Below are positions 35,501 to 43,696 of a stretch of DNA of 64,000 nt, in pieces (within the stretch, counting starts at the first letter, position 1; each line of letters starts with the position of its first letter). The stretch is from positions 42,697-106,696 of the forward strand of contig CAZRBV010000003.1 in NCBI GenBank assembly GCA_964598425.1, in the 5' to 3' direction. This DNA comes from UBA12567 sp964598425 (GTDB lineage Bacteria > Planctomycetota > Phycisphaerae > Phycisphaerales > SM1A02). Under the pieces are notes generated by a model, which worked only from the letters and a program-made list of their open reading frames with translations, made no database searches and was not told the DNA's origin. Both the position numbers and the translations under genes were made by a program.

Positions 35501-37692
35501 TTCTTCGCCGCCTGAAAGACTCGTGGCTGGTTCAAATCAGTAACATCGCAGAGCAGCTCGCAGCCGACCCTGACTCGAACTTGCGGGAGGCCATACAACA
35601 CGCCACGATTCTTCGCGAAGTCGGAAAGCGCGACGAGATGATGAAGGTGTTGACGGCCTACCTGGCAACGCAACGCGATTCTGATGACATCCTCTCGCAA
35701 GTTGTCCAAGCGGGGCGATTCCTTTTGAACTCCGATCGGTTCTGGGAAGCTCAAACGCTGCTGGAGGGATATCGGGATATTCAGAATCCGAAGAGGCTGG
35801 AGATTGACGGCGTTCTTGCCGACCTTCTCCACCGAGGTGGTCTCTGCGAAAAGGCTTTGCCATATCTGACCAACGTGTCGAAAGTCACCGGCAACATTGC
35901 ACATCGGATGCGCGAGGTGGATTGCCTGCTTCAGCTTCACCGATTGGATGAGGCTGAGGCGGCGATTCAGTCTCTGCTCAAGGAGCATCCGGACGAGTAC
36001 CAGCTGGCGTTGTTGGAGGCTGGCTTGCACAGCAACCGTGGATCCATTGCTGAAGCGGCAGGTGATACCTCGAAGGCGCTTGCTGCTCGGGATGCTTTCC
36101 GTGCTGCGCTGGAGCGAGCATCGGCTCTGGACCCATCGCGCCCGGCGCCCTATGTAGAGCTTGTTGAGAGCCTGGTTCTTGAGTACCGCCGCACGCTGGA
36201 CCGCACGAAGCTTGAGGAGGCAATGCGATATCTGGATGCAGCTGCAGATATTGGGGAGGCGTCTGAACAGTTGGCACTTCGCCGAGCAGACGTCAACGAA
36301 GCCTTGGGCGATCCGCGGCGAGCCGTTTTGGATCTGGAGCAGTTCCTCCGCCGCTCACCTGACGCCCGAAGCGTCCGGAGCAGACTTGCGAGTGCGTACG
36401 TGACGGCCGGGACTCCCAGCCGGGCAATCGACACACTGCAGCAGGCCATTGCCATGGAGCCTCGGGATCCGTATTGGCATGGATTGCTTGGCGATCACCA
36501 CCGGCGATCTGGCTCCGATCTGGCAGCAGCGACACGCGGCTATATTGAGGCATGGAGACTGGAGCCAACGCGGCGGCGCCTGACGGCGTTGGCCGATGCG
36601 ACTGTGACCCCCGATCCGTGGGACTACGAGGCGTATCTGGATGCGGCCCGCAGCCATCCAGATCAGCTCTCTACAGACCCTCGAGCAACAGGCCTGTTGG
36701 CTCGGGCCGAGCATGGACTTGGCCTGGAGTCACGATCGCAGGAGACTTTGCGTGAGGCATATCAGCAGTACGCCCTCGCGATCGCGGCTGGCAAGCTGCC
36801 TCAGGAGTTCATGCAAAGTTGGTATCAGGACCTCTATGTGCTGTACCCAGACGGCGATCTCGAGCCTGCCATTGCCATGGTGGATCGGGTGACAGGTGGC
36901 GAGCCGACGCTGTGGGATCGGCGTGGCCTGGCCCAGTTCTACGCCTTACGCGGGGGCGAGCATCTTCCCGCCGCCATCGAGCTGCAGCGGGCCGTTGTAG
37001 CGGAGGAGGATGGTGAGAATGTACATGCAGACCTGCGAGCGCTGGGCGGCATGCAGTTGAATGCCGGCTTGAATACGGATGCGGAAGAGACGTTTCGTAC
37101 GCTCGTCGAGTTGCAGCCAGATGACCCGATCGCTCTGAACAATTTTGCGTACCTGCTCGCGACAGTCGGCAATGACCCCGCCGCGGCGGAGCCATATGCG
37201 CTTCGCGCTGTAGCGCTGGCTCCTCGGCAGGGGGTGATTCTCGACACGGTGACGACGATTCAACGGGCGCTGGGAAAGCACGAGGCGGCGCTCTCGAGTT
37301 GCCTCGCCAGACTTGCAGTGGAGCCCAATGATCCTGAACTCCTGCTGCGAATAGCGTCCATTCTTGCTGAGGATCTGGGGCGAGCTCCGGATGCGCTGCC
37401 GTATGCGAATCATGCACTGTCATTGGACCCCCGAGGCGCTCAATCACTTGACTCAGCCGGGTGGGTTGCATGGCAGGCTGGTGAACAGGCGAAAGGACGT
37501 GATTTGGTGGGCCAGTCGCTCAGGCGGCAGCCGACAGCCATGGCCCACCTTCATATGGCACAAATACTTCGCGGCGATGGCGATCGGAGCGGTGCCCGGG
37601 ATCATCTCCAGCAGGCTGAGCATTTGGCAAATGATGATTCTGTCAAGGAAAGGATCCGCGTTGTCAGGGCCGGTCTTGACGGGGAGGGTTGA
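32599..37692 (+). CDS. giant TPR-repeat membrane protein of the exosortase/EPS locus
   Basis: A 1697-residue protein: a Lys-rich cytoplasmic start (KSKKKHSNRKGKKK), one membrane helix (about 21-45) and then an almost unbroken array of tetratricopeptide-like helical hairpins to the end (for example LVELQPDDPIALNNFAYLLATVGNDPAAAEPYALRAVALAP split over 37100-37220). TPR proteins scaffold complexes; long ones of this type, such as PrsT, are usual next to exosortases. It is encoded 1 bp after the exosortase gene and probably organises polysaccharide assembly or export at the membrane. It is longer than the PrsT-type proteins I know. Confidence 0.88.
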   Translation: MATKSKKKHSNRKGKKKLNTRLLAIVGLVIMMVGGVGAGLVYLKIKGSVGRNLAVGRALLEEGKHEKALRAVGKALYRETGNQDAHNLRIEIYEDMVPETPERARTLYRDYVVALAQHSQFTQGSEELALRSLEECWLAAMGTDSEAYWSILESQSEEQRKRFEPGTPVYSRATMLLGLARMRLGQANFLGDVDATGHVRFPGEAELTEYVELEPESDSGLARLAFGRMAVARRLGLEGRVQQEAQNLAMAQATYDEAVAKNPTGIETLLAVVRHLYVHELVSELRGSMDAESLGSKLDELNEQLEKAENRIATGVDAERHQVLELARYLSLIDLAKGHQRAADVFRSWLKQNPDDLNAKVLLANELMELEDFEGADAMLVEVLGQPSLPVSVASQRQQNDRLAAAMTRFEINERQRADENTAEIAARAHELRNLVQDLTGGASDHPLVYVLDGRIAHAERKYASAVKAFERAIDFGAVLNAEALRQSADSLEQIGQAGLAAQRLEQAVKSEPRSIRNRMLLAQLHARMREPEAALEVLATIPNNVRDQNPEIARLEETLRLSSLAPADRAANVGSLDDEVLQAIAEADRLDAAGQLSQALDLLKGQLETNPEDVRLLVAMAQVESRLGNVDSASSYIERAVELQPSNERLRQMALALANTDPVEMAKAAIAEQYPEGDNRDIALFVNLQVIARRNQNQSESLAESDPERSKELLDVAKRAREAAAPFEQLTLSSVQSNSDAFAYQFEKLLAAKDFAQAEALLPAAREEDFDSAGGNLAEARLLLEKGISAEPGSSSRTQLLTRAAAAARRATEVAPWRNMTWETLAQAMAEAGELEEARLAYEELVQRNPGDVTAISRLAQLNLQEGGDPSRAVAILADAARRSPGNRNLRESWLQLEAAHGSPGLALRERLLDWKRNPDDRNAAIWYAGMLAALPVEYSYDLDNAGNPRISGRQWLGMSGQEQAEVLRRLKDSWLVQISNIAEQLAADPDSNLREAIQHATILREVGKRDEMMKVLTAYLATQRDSDDILSQVVQAGRFLLNSDRFWEAQTLLEGYRDIQNPKRLEIDGVLADLLHRGGLCEKALPYLTNVSKVTGNIAHRMREVDCLLQLHRLDEAEAAIQSLLKEHPDEYQLALLEAGLHSNRGSIAEAAGDTSKALAARDAFRAALERASALDPSRPAPYVELVESLVLEYRRTLDRTKLEEAMRYLDAAADIGEASEQLALRRADVNEALGDPRRAVLDLEQFLRRSPDARSVRSRLASAYVTAGTPSRAIDTLQQAIAMEPRDPYWHGLLGDHHRRSGSDLAAATRGYIEAWRLEPTRRRLTALADATVTPDPWDYEAYLDAARSHPDQLSTDPRATGLLARAEHGLGLESRSQETLREAYQQYALAIAAGKLPQEFMQSWYQDLYVLYPDGDLEPAIAMVDRVTGGEPTLWDRRGLAQFYALRGGEHLPAAIELQRAVVAEEDGENVHADLRALGGMQLNAGLNTDAEETFRTLVELQPDDPIALNNFAYLLATVGNDPAAAEPYALRAVALAPRQGVILDTVTTIQRALGKHEAALSSCLARLAVEPNDPELLLRIASILAEDLGRAPDALPYANHALSLDPRGAQSLDSAGWVAWQAGEQAKGRDLVGQSLRRQPTAMAHLHMAQILRGDGDRSGARDHLQQAEHLANDDSVKERIRVVRAGLDGEG

Positions 37693-37727
37693 GCCATGGG
37701 ACAGTCTGCGCCGATGAGAGTCATTCC

Positions 37728-39920
37728 ATGAGCACGCCACACAGTCCAAGCCGCGGCAGGCAATCTGCGCCCACCCTTCGTCGCCCGACAATTGATCCGG
37801 TACGTGTGCTTCGGCAGCACATCGTCGGTCTGTTGGCGTCGATCATCATCGGGGCCATTCTTGGGGCTGCCGCTTTCTTGCTGTTTGGTCGGCTGTACCC
37901 GTTGTACACGTCGGAGATCCTCTTCGAAGTTCGGCCGGGCCTCGCTGAGTCGACAGAGATTGGTACTGCCGAGGCGCTTGACGATGACGAAGTTGAACGA
38001 ATCGGCCGAACGCAGGTTCAACTTTTGATGCAGCGGGACGTGCTTGTTCGGGCGGTTGAGAACCCGCAGGTTCGTGACACCAACTGGATGAAGACCTGGT
38101 TCTTTGACGAGCAGACACAGCAGCCCCTCGTCGCGCAGGCCGTCGATGATCTTGAGGACTATCTGAAGACGCCGGTACTTCGAGGCACGAATCTGTTTGC
38201 CATTCGTTGGTCGTGGCATGTCGCAACAGACGTGCCGAAGGTGCTCAATGCGATTGCAGCCTCATACACCAGGAAGATCAAGCAGCTTGACGATCAACAG
38301 TTCAGTTCAAACGAGAAGCTGTTTGACGATCAGCTGCGATTTGTGCAGATGAGCCTTCAGGACATCAGCGATGACATCCACTCATTCATCGTTGCGAAGG
38401 GCATCACCACACTGGATGACCCGAGGTATTCACAGGCTGCGATCGAAGTTGAAACGCTCTCCAAAAACCTCGCCATGCTGCAGGAGCAGATGATTTCCTC
38501 TGACACGCAGTATCAACAGACTGCGCTCAAGCTTGAGGGGACCGTCGAGCCTTCACATGAAGACATCGTAGAAGCGGAGCAGGACCCCACAATCGTGCAG
38601 CAGCTCAACCGGCTGGAAATACTCCGATCAGAGGAGCGGTCGCTTCGAGAGCAGTACAACGAGGAAACATCACAGGTCCGACATATCGAGCGCCAGGTTC
38701 GCAGTACGTCAGAGCAGATCCGTGTGAAGAAGGATGAGATACTCCATCGCAACCTCAACGCGCGACTCAAGACGCTTGCCAGCGAGCGTGAACGTCTCAC
38801 GCAAGTCATGGACCGCATTGACAAGGAGCTGGAGGCGAAAGACTCGTTACTGCGCGACTTGGCTGCTGATACATCTCGTTATCAGGCGATGAAAACGCAA
38901 CAGGAGAACTATGAGAAGCAGCGTGATGATGCGCAGCAGTTGCTCAATGCAATTCGATTGATGAAGCTTCGATCCGATGCAAGCCGCGTCCGCCAGGTTG
39001 GCCCGGCTGACCTGCCCCGCGAACCGAGCTTTCCTCGTATCGAGTACGTGCTACCGGGCGGGGTCATCGTCTGCTTCGGCCTCTTCCTTAGTTGGATCTT
39101 CCTACGCGAGATTATGGAGCAGCGTGTGCGTTCGCTGGCGGATCTGGCCGTGATTCCAGGAGTTGATGTGCTTGGCGCCATCGCGGATATCGACGATGAC
39201 CCGACCGAACCTGAGGATGCGGAACTGATTCTTCGAGAAGAACCCGATAGCGTGACCGCCGAGTCCTGCCGCCAGGTTGCTGCAACCGTGCAGCGGACAA
39301 TGGCGCGGCATGGCCATTCAAGCCTGATGGTTGCCGGAGGCATGCCGGGTGCTGGGACGACGACCGTGGTGGGCAATCTTGCGTGCGCATTCATGGCCGC
39401 TGGCCACTCAGTGTGTGTCATCGACGGCAATTTCAGGCGGCCGCGTCTCGCGAAGACCTTTGGATTGGACAACGATCTGCGTGGCCTTGGCGATGCCTTG
39501 GCGGACCTTGGATCACTTGACTCGTGTGTGCACAAATCCGCCTCGGGTGTCCATGTGATACCGGCAGGCAGTGAGGCGAGCCGGTTGGTGGAGCGGTTGG
39601 GCGACGAGCGATTCGGTGCTGTGATGGCTGCACTTCGGAATCGCTTTGATTACCTGTTTGTTGACGTTCCTCCGGCGGTTGCCGCGACGGATGCGATCCA
39701 TGTTGCTGACCGGTGCGATGCATCAGCGATCGTCATTCGGGCGGGGATTGAGCAGCGGGGGCTCGTTGCTCGAATAGTGCGAGAATTGTCAGAAGCGTCT
39801 GCGAACTTCCTGGGTGCGGTTCTCAATCGTCCGAGACAATCGGTTGGTGGTTACTTCCAGCGGAATTATGAGATGATGGCGACGTACGGTCAGGCCGAGG
39901 ACGATCAGGACGACACCTGA
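37728..39920 (+). CDS. Wzc-like chain-length/BY-kinase homologue with altered Walker A
   Basis: Started at ATG 37728; 730 residues. Wzz domain at the N-terminus with a membrane helix (about 31-54), a long coiled coil (about 190-430), a second membrane helix (about 440-465, near FGLFLSWIFLREI) and a C-terminal CpsD/ParA-like domain. Its Walker A reads GGMPGAGTTTVVGN: the lysine of GKS/T is Thr544. Walker A' (VCVIDGNFRRPRL) and Walker B (YLFVDVPP) are recognisable, and the C-terminus has three tyrosines (GGYFQRNYEMMATYG). Wzc proteins control polymer length with the Wza channel; kinase activity is doubtful here because of the lost lysine. Confidence 0.9.
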   Translation: MSTPHSPSRGRQSAPTLRRPTIDPVRVLRQHIVGLLASIIIGAILGAAAFLLFGRLYPLYTSEILFEVRPGLAESTEIGTAEALDDDEVERIGRTQVQLLMQRDVLVRAVENPQVRDTNWMKTWFFDEQTQQPLVAQAVDDLEDYLKTPVLRGTNLFAIRWSWHVATDVPKVLNAIAASYTRKIKQLDDQQFSSNEKLFDDQLRFVQMSLQDISDDIHSFIVAKGITTLDDPRYSQAAIEVETLSKNLAMLQEQMISSDTQYQQTALKLEGTVEPSHEDIVEAEQDPTIVQQLNRLEILRSEERSLREQYNEETSQVRHIERQVRSTSEQIRVKKDEILHRNLNARLKTLASERERLTQVMDRIDKELEAKDSLLRDLAADTSRYQAMKTQQENYEKQRDDAQQLLNAIRLMKLRSDASRVRQVGPADLPREPSFPRIEYVLPGGVIVCFGLFLSWIFLREIMEQRVRSLADLAVIPGVDVLGAIADIDDDPTEPEDAELILREEPDSVTAESCRQVAATVQRTMARHGHSSLMVAGGMPGAGTTTVVGNLACAFMAAGHSVCVIDGNFRRPRLAKTFGLDNDLRGLGDALADLGSLDSCVHKSASGVHVIPAGSEASRLVERLGDERFGAVMAALRNRFDYLFVDVPPAVAATDAIHVADRCDASAIVIRAGIEQRGLVARIVRELSEASANFLGAVLNRPRQSVGGYFQRNYEMMATYGQAEDDQDDT

Positions 39921-39934
39921 GTTCGACGGGGTGA

Positions 39935-40930
39935 ATGGAGCGTGGTTCGATGGCCGCACCGAGGTGTGTCTTGGTCACCGGGGGAGCTGGATTCATTGGC
40001 AGCCACCTTGTGCGGGTGCTACTTGACCGTGGCGACAATGTCGTCGTTGTCGATGACCTGTCAACCGGTCGAATCGAGAACCTGGCGGGGCTTCCGGAGA
40101 GTCGAGTTGAGTTTCGCGAGGGCACGGTGGCCGAGCATCTCGCAGGCTGTCTGCGTGAACTGGAGCTGGATTGCATCTTCCATCTGGCTGCTGCGGTAGG
40201 CGTCAAACTTGTGGTTGAGTCACCGATCAAGTGCATTGAGACCAATGTGCACGAGACATCGGTTGTGCTGCGTACCGCCCATGCCCATCGGTGCAGGATT
40301 CTGTTGGCATCGACATCCGAGGTCTATGGCAAGTCTGATCGCGTACCTTTCGCCGAAGGTGATGATGTGGCATACGGCTCGACGGCCGAACCACGCTGGT
40401 CGTATGCGTACTCAAAGGCCATTGATGAGCATCTTGGGTTGGCATGGCATCGTGATGAGGGACTTAGGGTCGTTGTGGCGAGATTCTTCAACACCGTGGG
40501 ACCCCGCCAGCGGGGCCGCTGGGGAATGGTGCTGCCGCGATTCATCACCGCCGCCCTTCGCGGTGAGCCGCTTCGAGTTCATGGCGATGGCTTCCAAGAG
40601 CGGTGCTTTGTAGACGTTCGAGATGTGGCACCGTTGCTTCCTCAGTTGCTCGATGCGGAAGAAGCTTCAGGGCAGGTTGTGAATGTCGGGCACGACGAGA
40701 CGATCTCCATCAAGGGGCTTGCCGAGCGAGTCGTGGCTGTACTGGGCAGCAAATCGACGATAGAGATGGTGGACATCGCGGATGACTACGGTCGGGAGAT
40801 CGAAGATCTCCGGCGGCGAATGCCAGACCTTACACGTCTTCGCGGGTGGACCGGCTTTGTGCCGTCGATCGAGCTTGACCAGACGATTGTGGACACTGCC
40901 GACGAGATTCGATCGAGGTCATCCGAATGA
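39935..40930 (+). CDS. NAD-dependent epimerase/dehydratase (UDP-sugar, extended SDR)
   Basis: A 331-residue extended short-chain dehydrogenase: glycine-rich VTGGAGFIGSHLVRVL, DDLSTGR (the UDP-glucose 4-epimerase/decarboxylase-like motif), catalytic STSEVYG serine and YAYSK tyrosine/lysine, and a conserved ARFFNTVGPRQ. It probably changes a nucleotide sugar for the polysaccharide made by this locus (4-epimerase or UDP-glucuronate decarboxylase). A second ATG at 39950 is possible. It ends in an ATGA overlap with the glycosyltransferase gene. Confidence 0.92.
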   Translation: MERGSMAAPRCVLVTGGAGFIGSHLVRVLLDRGDNVVVVDDLSTGRIENLAGLPESRVEFREGTVAEHLAGCLRELELDCIFHLAAAVGVKLVVESPIKCIETNVHETSVVLRTAHAHRCRILLASTSEVYGKSDRVPFAEGDDVAYGSTAEPRWSYAYSKAIDEHLGLAWHRDEGLRVVVARFFNTVGPRQRGRWGMVLPRFITAALRGEPLRVHGDGFQERCFVDVRDVAPLLPQLLDAEEASGQVVNVGHDETISIKGLAERVVAVLGSKSTIEMVDIADDYGREIEDLRRRMPDLTRLRGWTGFVPSIELDQTIVDTADEIRSRSSE

Positions 40931-42327
40931 TTGCTTCTGTTGCGATCGGTGACTACAGCCTGTGGTCACTCTTGGCGCTGTTCTTGCCAGTGCTGATCGT
41001 GAGCTGGTTGGTGACGCTGGTGTGTACACCCCTCGTTCGGCTCCTGGCGATTCAGGGGGACATCATCGACCATCCAGATGAAACGAGAAAGCTCCACACC
41101 CGCCCAATCGCATATCTCGGTGGAGTCGCAGTCTGTATTGGATTACTGGCGGGCATCGGTGTGAGTTATGTCCTTGACGTTCCCCTGGCGTTGATGGAAG
41201 TGCCTGGTGCCATTGTCATCGGTATGGTTGTGATCATGGTGACCGGGGCTGGTGATGATGTGTGGGCATGGGACCCGCGATTCAAGGTCATGGGCCAGCT
41301 GGTGGCGGCAGCGGCGTTGTCGATGTCCGCGATTGGAACCCAGACCGCTGGCGCGTTCATGGAGTATTACTTTGGATCGTGCGATCTCGTGATGAACGTG
41401 AGGTTGGGACTCATTCTCGCGGCTTTGGCACTGTGTCTCCTAGTCTGGTGGTTCGGCGCAGGTGAGTTGCTCAGATTCGCTCGCCAGTCGCGCGGGCTTG
41501 CAGTGGGTGCGTGTATAGCCGCGGTGCTTGTTCTTGTGGGATTTGACATCGTGATGGGGGTTCTTGAGGCTCCTGTCCGCACCATGTCGGTTGACGTGAC
41601 GTATTGGTCCGGCGTGGTCATCGTGGCCGTGCTGGTACTCGGTGGCTGCAATTCGGCCAATCTCATAGATGGTCTCGATGGACTTCTGAGTGGAACGGCG
41701 GCCATTATGGGAGGCGGATTGCTCATCATCTCGCTGCTGATGGCGCTGCATCTGACTGATTCGAATCTGGAGACACTCTCAGAGGCAGCGGGCATCCCGG
41801 TGGAGCAGGGCGTTTCGCTCGCGGGTGCTCGAATTACGCTCTGCATGGCGCTCATCGGAGCCATGCTTGGCTTCCTCGCGTACAACTTCAACCCCGCGAT
41901 CATCTTCCTTGGAGACGCCGGAAGCCTCTTGATCGGTTACTTCTGCATCGTCATTATCCTGACGCTCGGTGAACTCGGTCATACACACTTCGTGCTTGCC
42001 GGTTTGATCGTGTTCGGCCTTCCGATTGCGGACACGATTCTCGCGATCTTCAGGAGGAAGATGCAGGGGAAGAGCGCATCGGAGGCCGATGCCAATCACC
42101 TCCATCACATTCTGATGCGAGGCCTGGGAACAGTGAAGCAGGCGGTTCTTGGCATGTGGGCGATCGAGACCGTGTTTGCGGTGATCGGAGTGTCAATTGT
42201 CGCAGTGTCGATTGCTGGCGAGGCTCGGGTGATGGTGACCTACCTCATCTTCATCGCGCTCTTCGGTGGGTTTGCCGTGGCTGGAGTTGTCATGGGTCAG
42301 CGCGGGCTGCGAAGAGAGAAGGAATAG
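40927..42327 (+). CDS. WecA/MraY-family polyprenyl-phosphate phosphosugar-1-transferase
   Basis: A 466-residue integral membrane protein with about 11 helices and all MraY/WecA family landmarks: HTRPIAYLGG, the metal-binding GAGDDVWAWDPRFKVMGQL, NLIDGLDGL, FNPAIIFLGDAGSLLIG and the HxHH-type NHLHHILMRGL near the end. It transfers a sugar-1-phosphate from a UDP-sugar to undecaprenyl phosphate, the first lipid-linked step of polysaccharide synthesis. It is longer than E. coli WecA, with extra helices between the DD and NLIDG blocks. The start overlaps the epimerase stop by 4 bp. Confidence 0.92.
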   Translation: MIASVAIGDYSLWSLLALFLPVLIVSWLVTLVCTPLVRLLAIQGDIIDHPDETRKLHTRPIAYLGGVAVCIGLLAGIGVSYVLDVPLALMEVPGAIVIGMVVIMVTGAGDDVWAWDPRFKVMGQLVAAAALSMSAIGTQTAGAFMEYYFGSCDLVMNVRLGLILAALALCLLVWWFGAGELLRFARQSRGLAVGACIAAVLVLVGFDIVMGVLEAPVRTMSVDVTYWSGVVIVAVLVLGGCNSANLIDGLDGLLSGTAAIMGGGLLIISLLMALHLTDSNLETLSEAAGIPVEQGVSLAGARITLCMALIGAMLGFLAYNFNPAIIFLGDAGSLLIGYFCIVIILTLGELGHTHFVLAGLIVFGLPIADTILAIFRRKMQGKSASEADANHLHHILMRGLGTVKQAVLGMWAIETVFAVIGVSIVAVSIAGEARVMVTYLIFIALFGGFAVAGVVMGQRGLRREKE

Positions 42328-42349
42328 TGTGGCATATGAGTACGCGGAT

Positions 42350-42838
42350 ATGACCAGCGAGAAGCGGATCAGAGTTCTCTTTGTGTGCATGGGAAACATC
42401 TGCAGGAGTCCTATGGCCGAGGCGATCTTCAGACACCACGCAATCGACGCCGGGGTGCTTGAGCGGTTTGAGGTTGACTCGGCTGGAACAGGTGGGTGGC
42501 ATGCGGGCGAGCCACCAGACAGTCGTATGTGCGAGACAGCCGAGGCCAAAGGGGTTGCCATGATTGGCCGAGCCCGGCAGATACACCGGTCTGATCTTGA
42601 CGAGTTTGATTACATCCTCTGCATGGATTCTGACAATCTGAGCGGCGTGCGCGCCCTCGGGACGGGCAGCGCGAAGGTGGAACCAATGCTTGCATACCAC
42701 CACTCGGACGATCACGATGACGTCCCGGACCCGTACTACGGCGGGGCCGACGGATTCAACGTCGTATTCGGCTTGCTCAACACGGCCTGTCGAGGTCTGC
42801 TGGAGTCATTGTGTTCCAAACACAAACTGGATCGATGA
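42350..42838 (+). CDS. low-molecular-weight protein-tyrosine phosphatase
   Basis: A 162-residue enzyme with the P-loop VCMGNICRSPMAEA (CxxxxxR-S) near the N-terminus, the SAGTGGWHAGEPPD block and the general-acid aspartate in VPDPYYGG. The length is normal. In EPS loci such phosphatases (Wzb) reset Wzc-type kinases. Start: ATG 42350 fits the family; a GTG at 42329 with AGAAGGA upstream, 1 bp after the previous stop, is a real alternative. It ends in an ATGA overlap with the next gene. Confidence 0.93.
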   Translation: MTSEKRIRVLFVCMGNICRSPMAEAIFRHHAIDAGVLERFEVDSAGTGGWHAGEPPDSRMCETAEAKGVAMIGRARQIHRSDLDEFDYILCMDSDNLSGVRALGTGSAKVEPMLAYHHSDDHDDVPDPYYGGADGFNVVFGLLNTACRGLLESLCSKHKLDR

Positions 42839-43695
42839 ACGCTCTTCAGGAAGCGGCGCATTCATTGCGGCTTCCCGATGTAGTGTCGTCGACACCACTT
42901 GCGGGCGGCAGCATTCACGATGTGCAACTCGTTGAGCTGAAGGGTGGCGGTCGGGTTGTGTGCAAGATAGCGCACGGTGATTCGGGGCGGCGGATGCTGG
43001 ATGCTGAGCAGCGTGGACTCAGGCTGCTTGCCGATCAATCAGCGGTGATGACGCCGGGTGTGAGAGGTGTTTGGCATCAGGACGCGTCCGCTGTTCTGAT
43101 CCTTGATTACCTCGCACCCGGGACTAAACCCAGGTGGCATGATGCCGGCCGAGCGCTTGCGACCCTGCACCAACGGCGGGTCGGTGACCGTTACGGAAGT
43201 GAGCACGAGGTATGGCTGGGAACGACCTGTTTCCCTGGCGGATGGTCAGATGATTGGGCCGAGTGGATCGTTGAACACAGGCTGAGGCCTCTTCTCAAAG
43301 CCACCCGCGATGCGGGAATGATCGAGCACTCAGCGGCGAGGAAGCTGGAGGCAGCGATCGACGGTGTTGGGTCAAGGATCCCGCGCCATCCTCAGCCATC
43401 CTTGCTCCATGGGGATCTCTGGTCGGGGAACATTCACGTCACACGTGGTGGTCAGGTGGCCGTATTGGATCCCGCCTGCTTCGTCGGTGACGCGTGGATG
43501 GATCCTGCCATGACCCTTCTCTTTGGTGGCATCCCTGCGGCGTTTGTCGAGGCATGGAGGGACTGCCTTGGCGATCTGGATCAGGAAGCAGAGCGGATTG
43601 CCGTGGGGCAGGCCATGCACCTGCTCAATCACGTCCACATGTTCGGGGCGTCATACGTGCCTCGATTGATGACGGTTGTGTCAACGCTGATATGA
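42835..43695 (+). CDS. fructosamine/ketosamine-3-kinase family protein
   Basis: Started at ATG 42835, overlapping the phosphatase stop by 4 bp; 286 residues. It has the aminoglycoside-kinase-like fold markers of the fructosamine-kinase family: VVCKIAHGDSG with the ATP lysine, LDYLAPG hinge, catalytic SLLHGDLWSGNIHV and metal-site AVLDPACFVGDAWMDPAM. Such kinases phosphorylate sugars stuck on protein amines so that they come off. Its tight coupling to a polysaccharide operon is unusual; it might act on a sugar intermediate instead (inference). It ends 1 bp from the convergent serC stop. Confidence 0.88.
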   Translation: MNALQEAAHSLRLPDVVSSTPLAGGSIHDVQLVELKGGGRVVCKIAHGDSGRRMLDAEQRGLRLLADQSAVMTPGVRGVWHQDASAVLILDYLAPGTKPRWHDAGRALATLHQRRVGDRYGSEHEVWLGTTCFPGGWSDDWAEWIVEHRLRPLLKATRDAGMIEHSAARKLEAAIDGVGSRIPRHPQPSLLHGDLWSGNIHVTRGGQVAVLDPACFVGDAWMDPAMTLLFGGIPAAFVEAWRDCLGDLDQEAERIAVGQAMHLLNHVHMFGASYVPRLMTVVSTLI

Positions 43696-43696
43696 C

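Noticed and set aside
36809..37471. 220-codon minus-strand frame within the giant TPR gene
   Set aside because: No domain and low-complexity Pro/His/Arg composition typical of antisense frames in G/C-rich genes.
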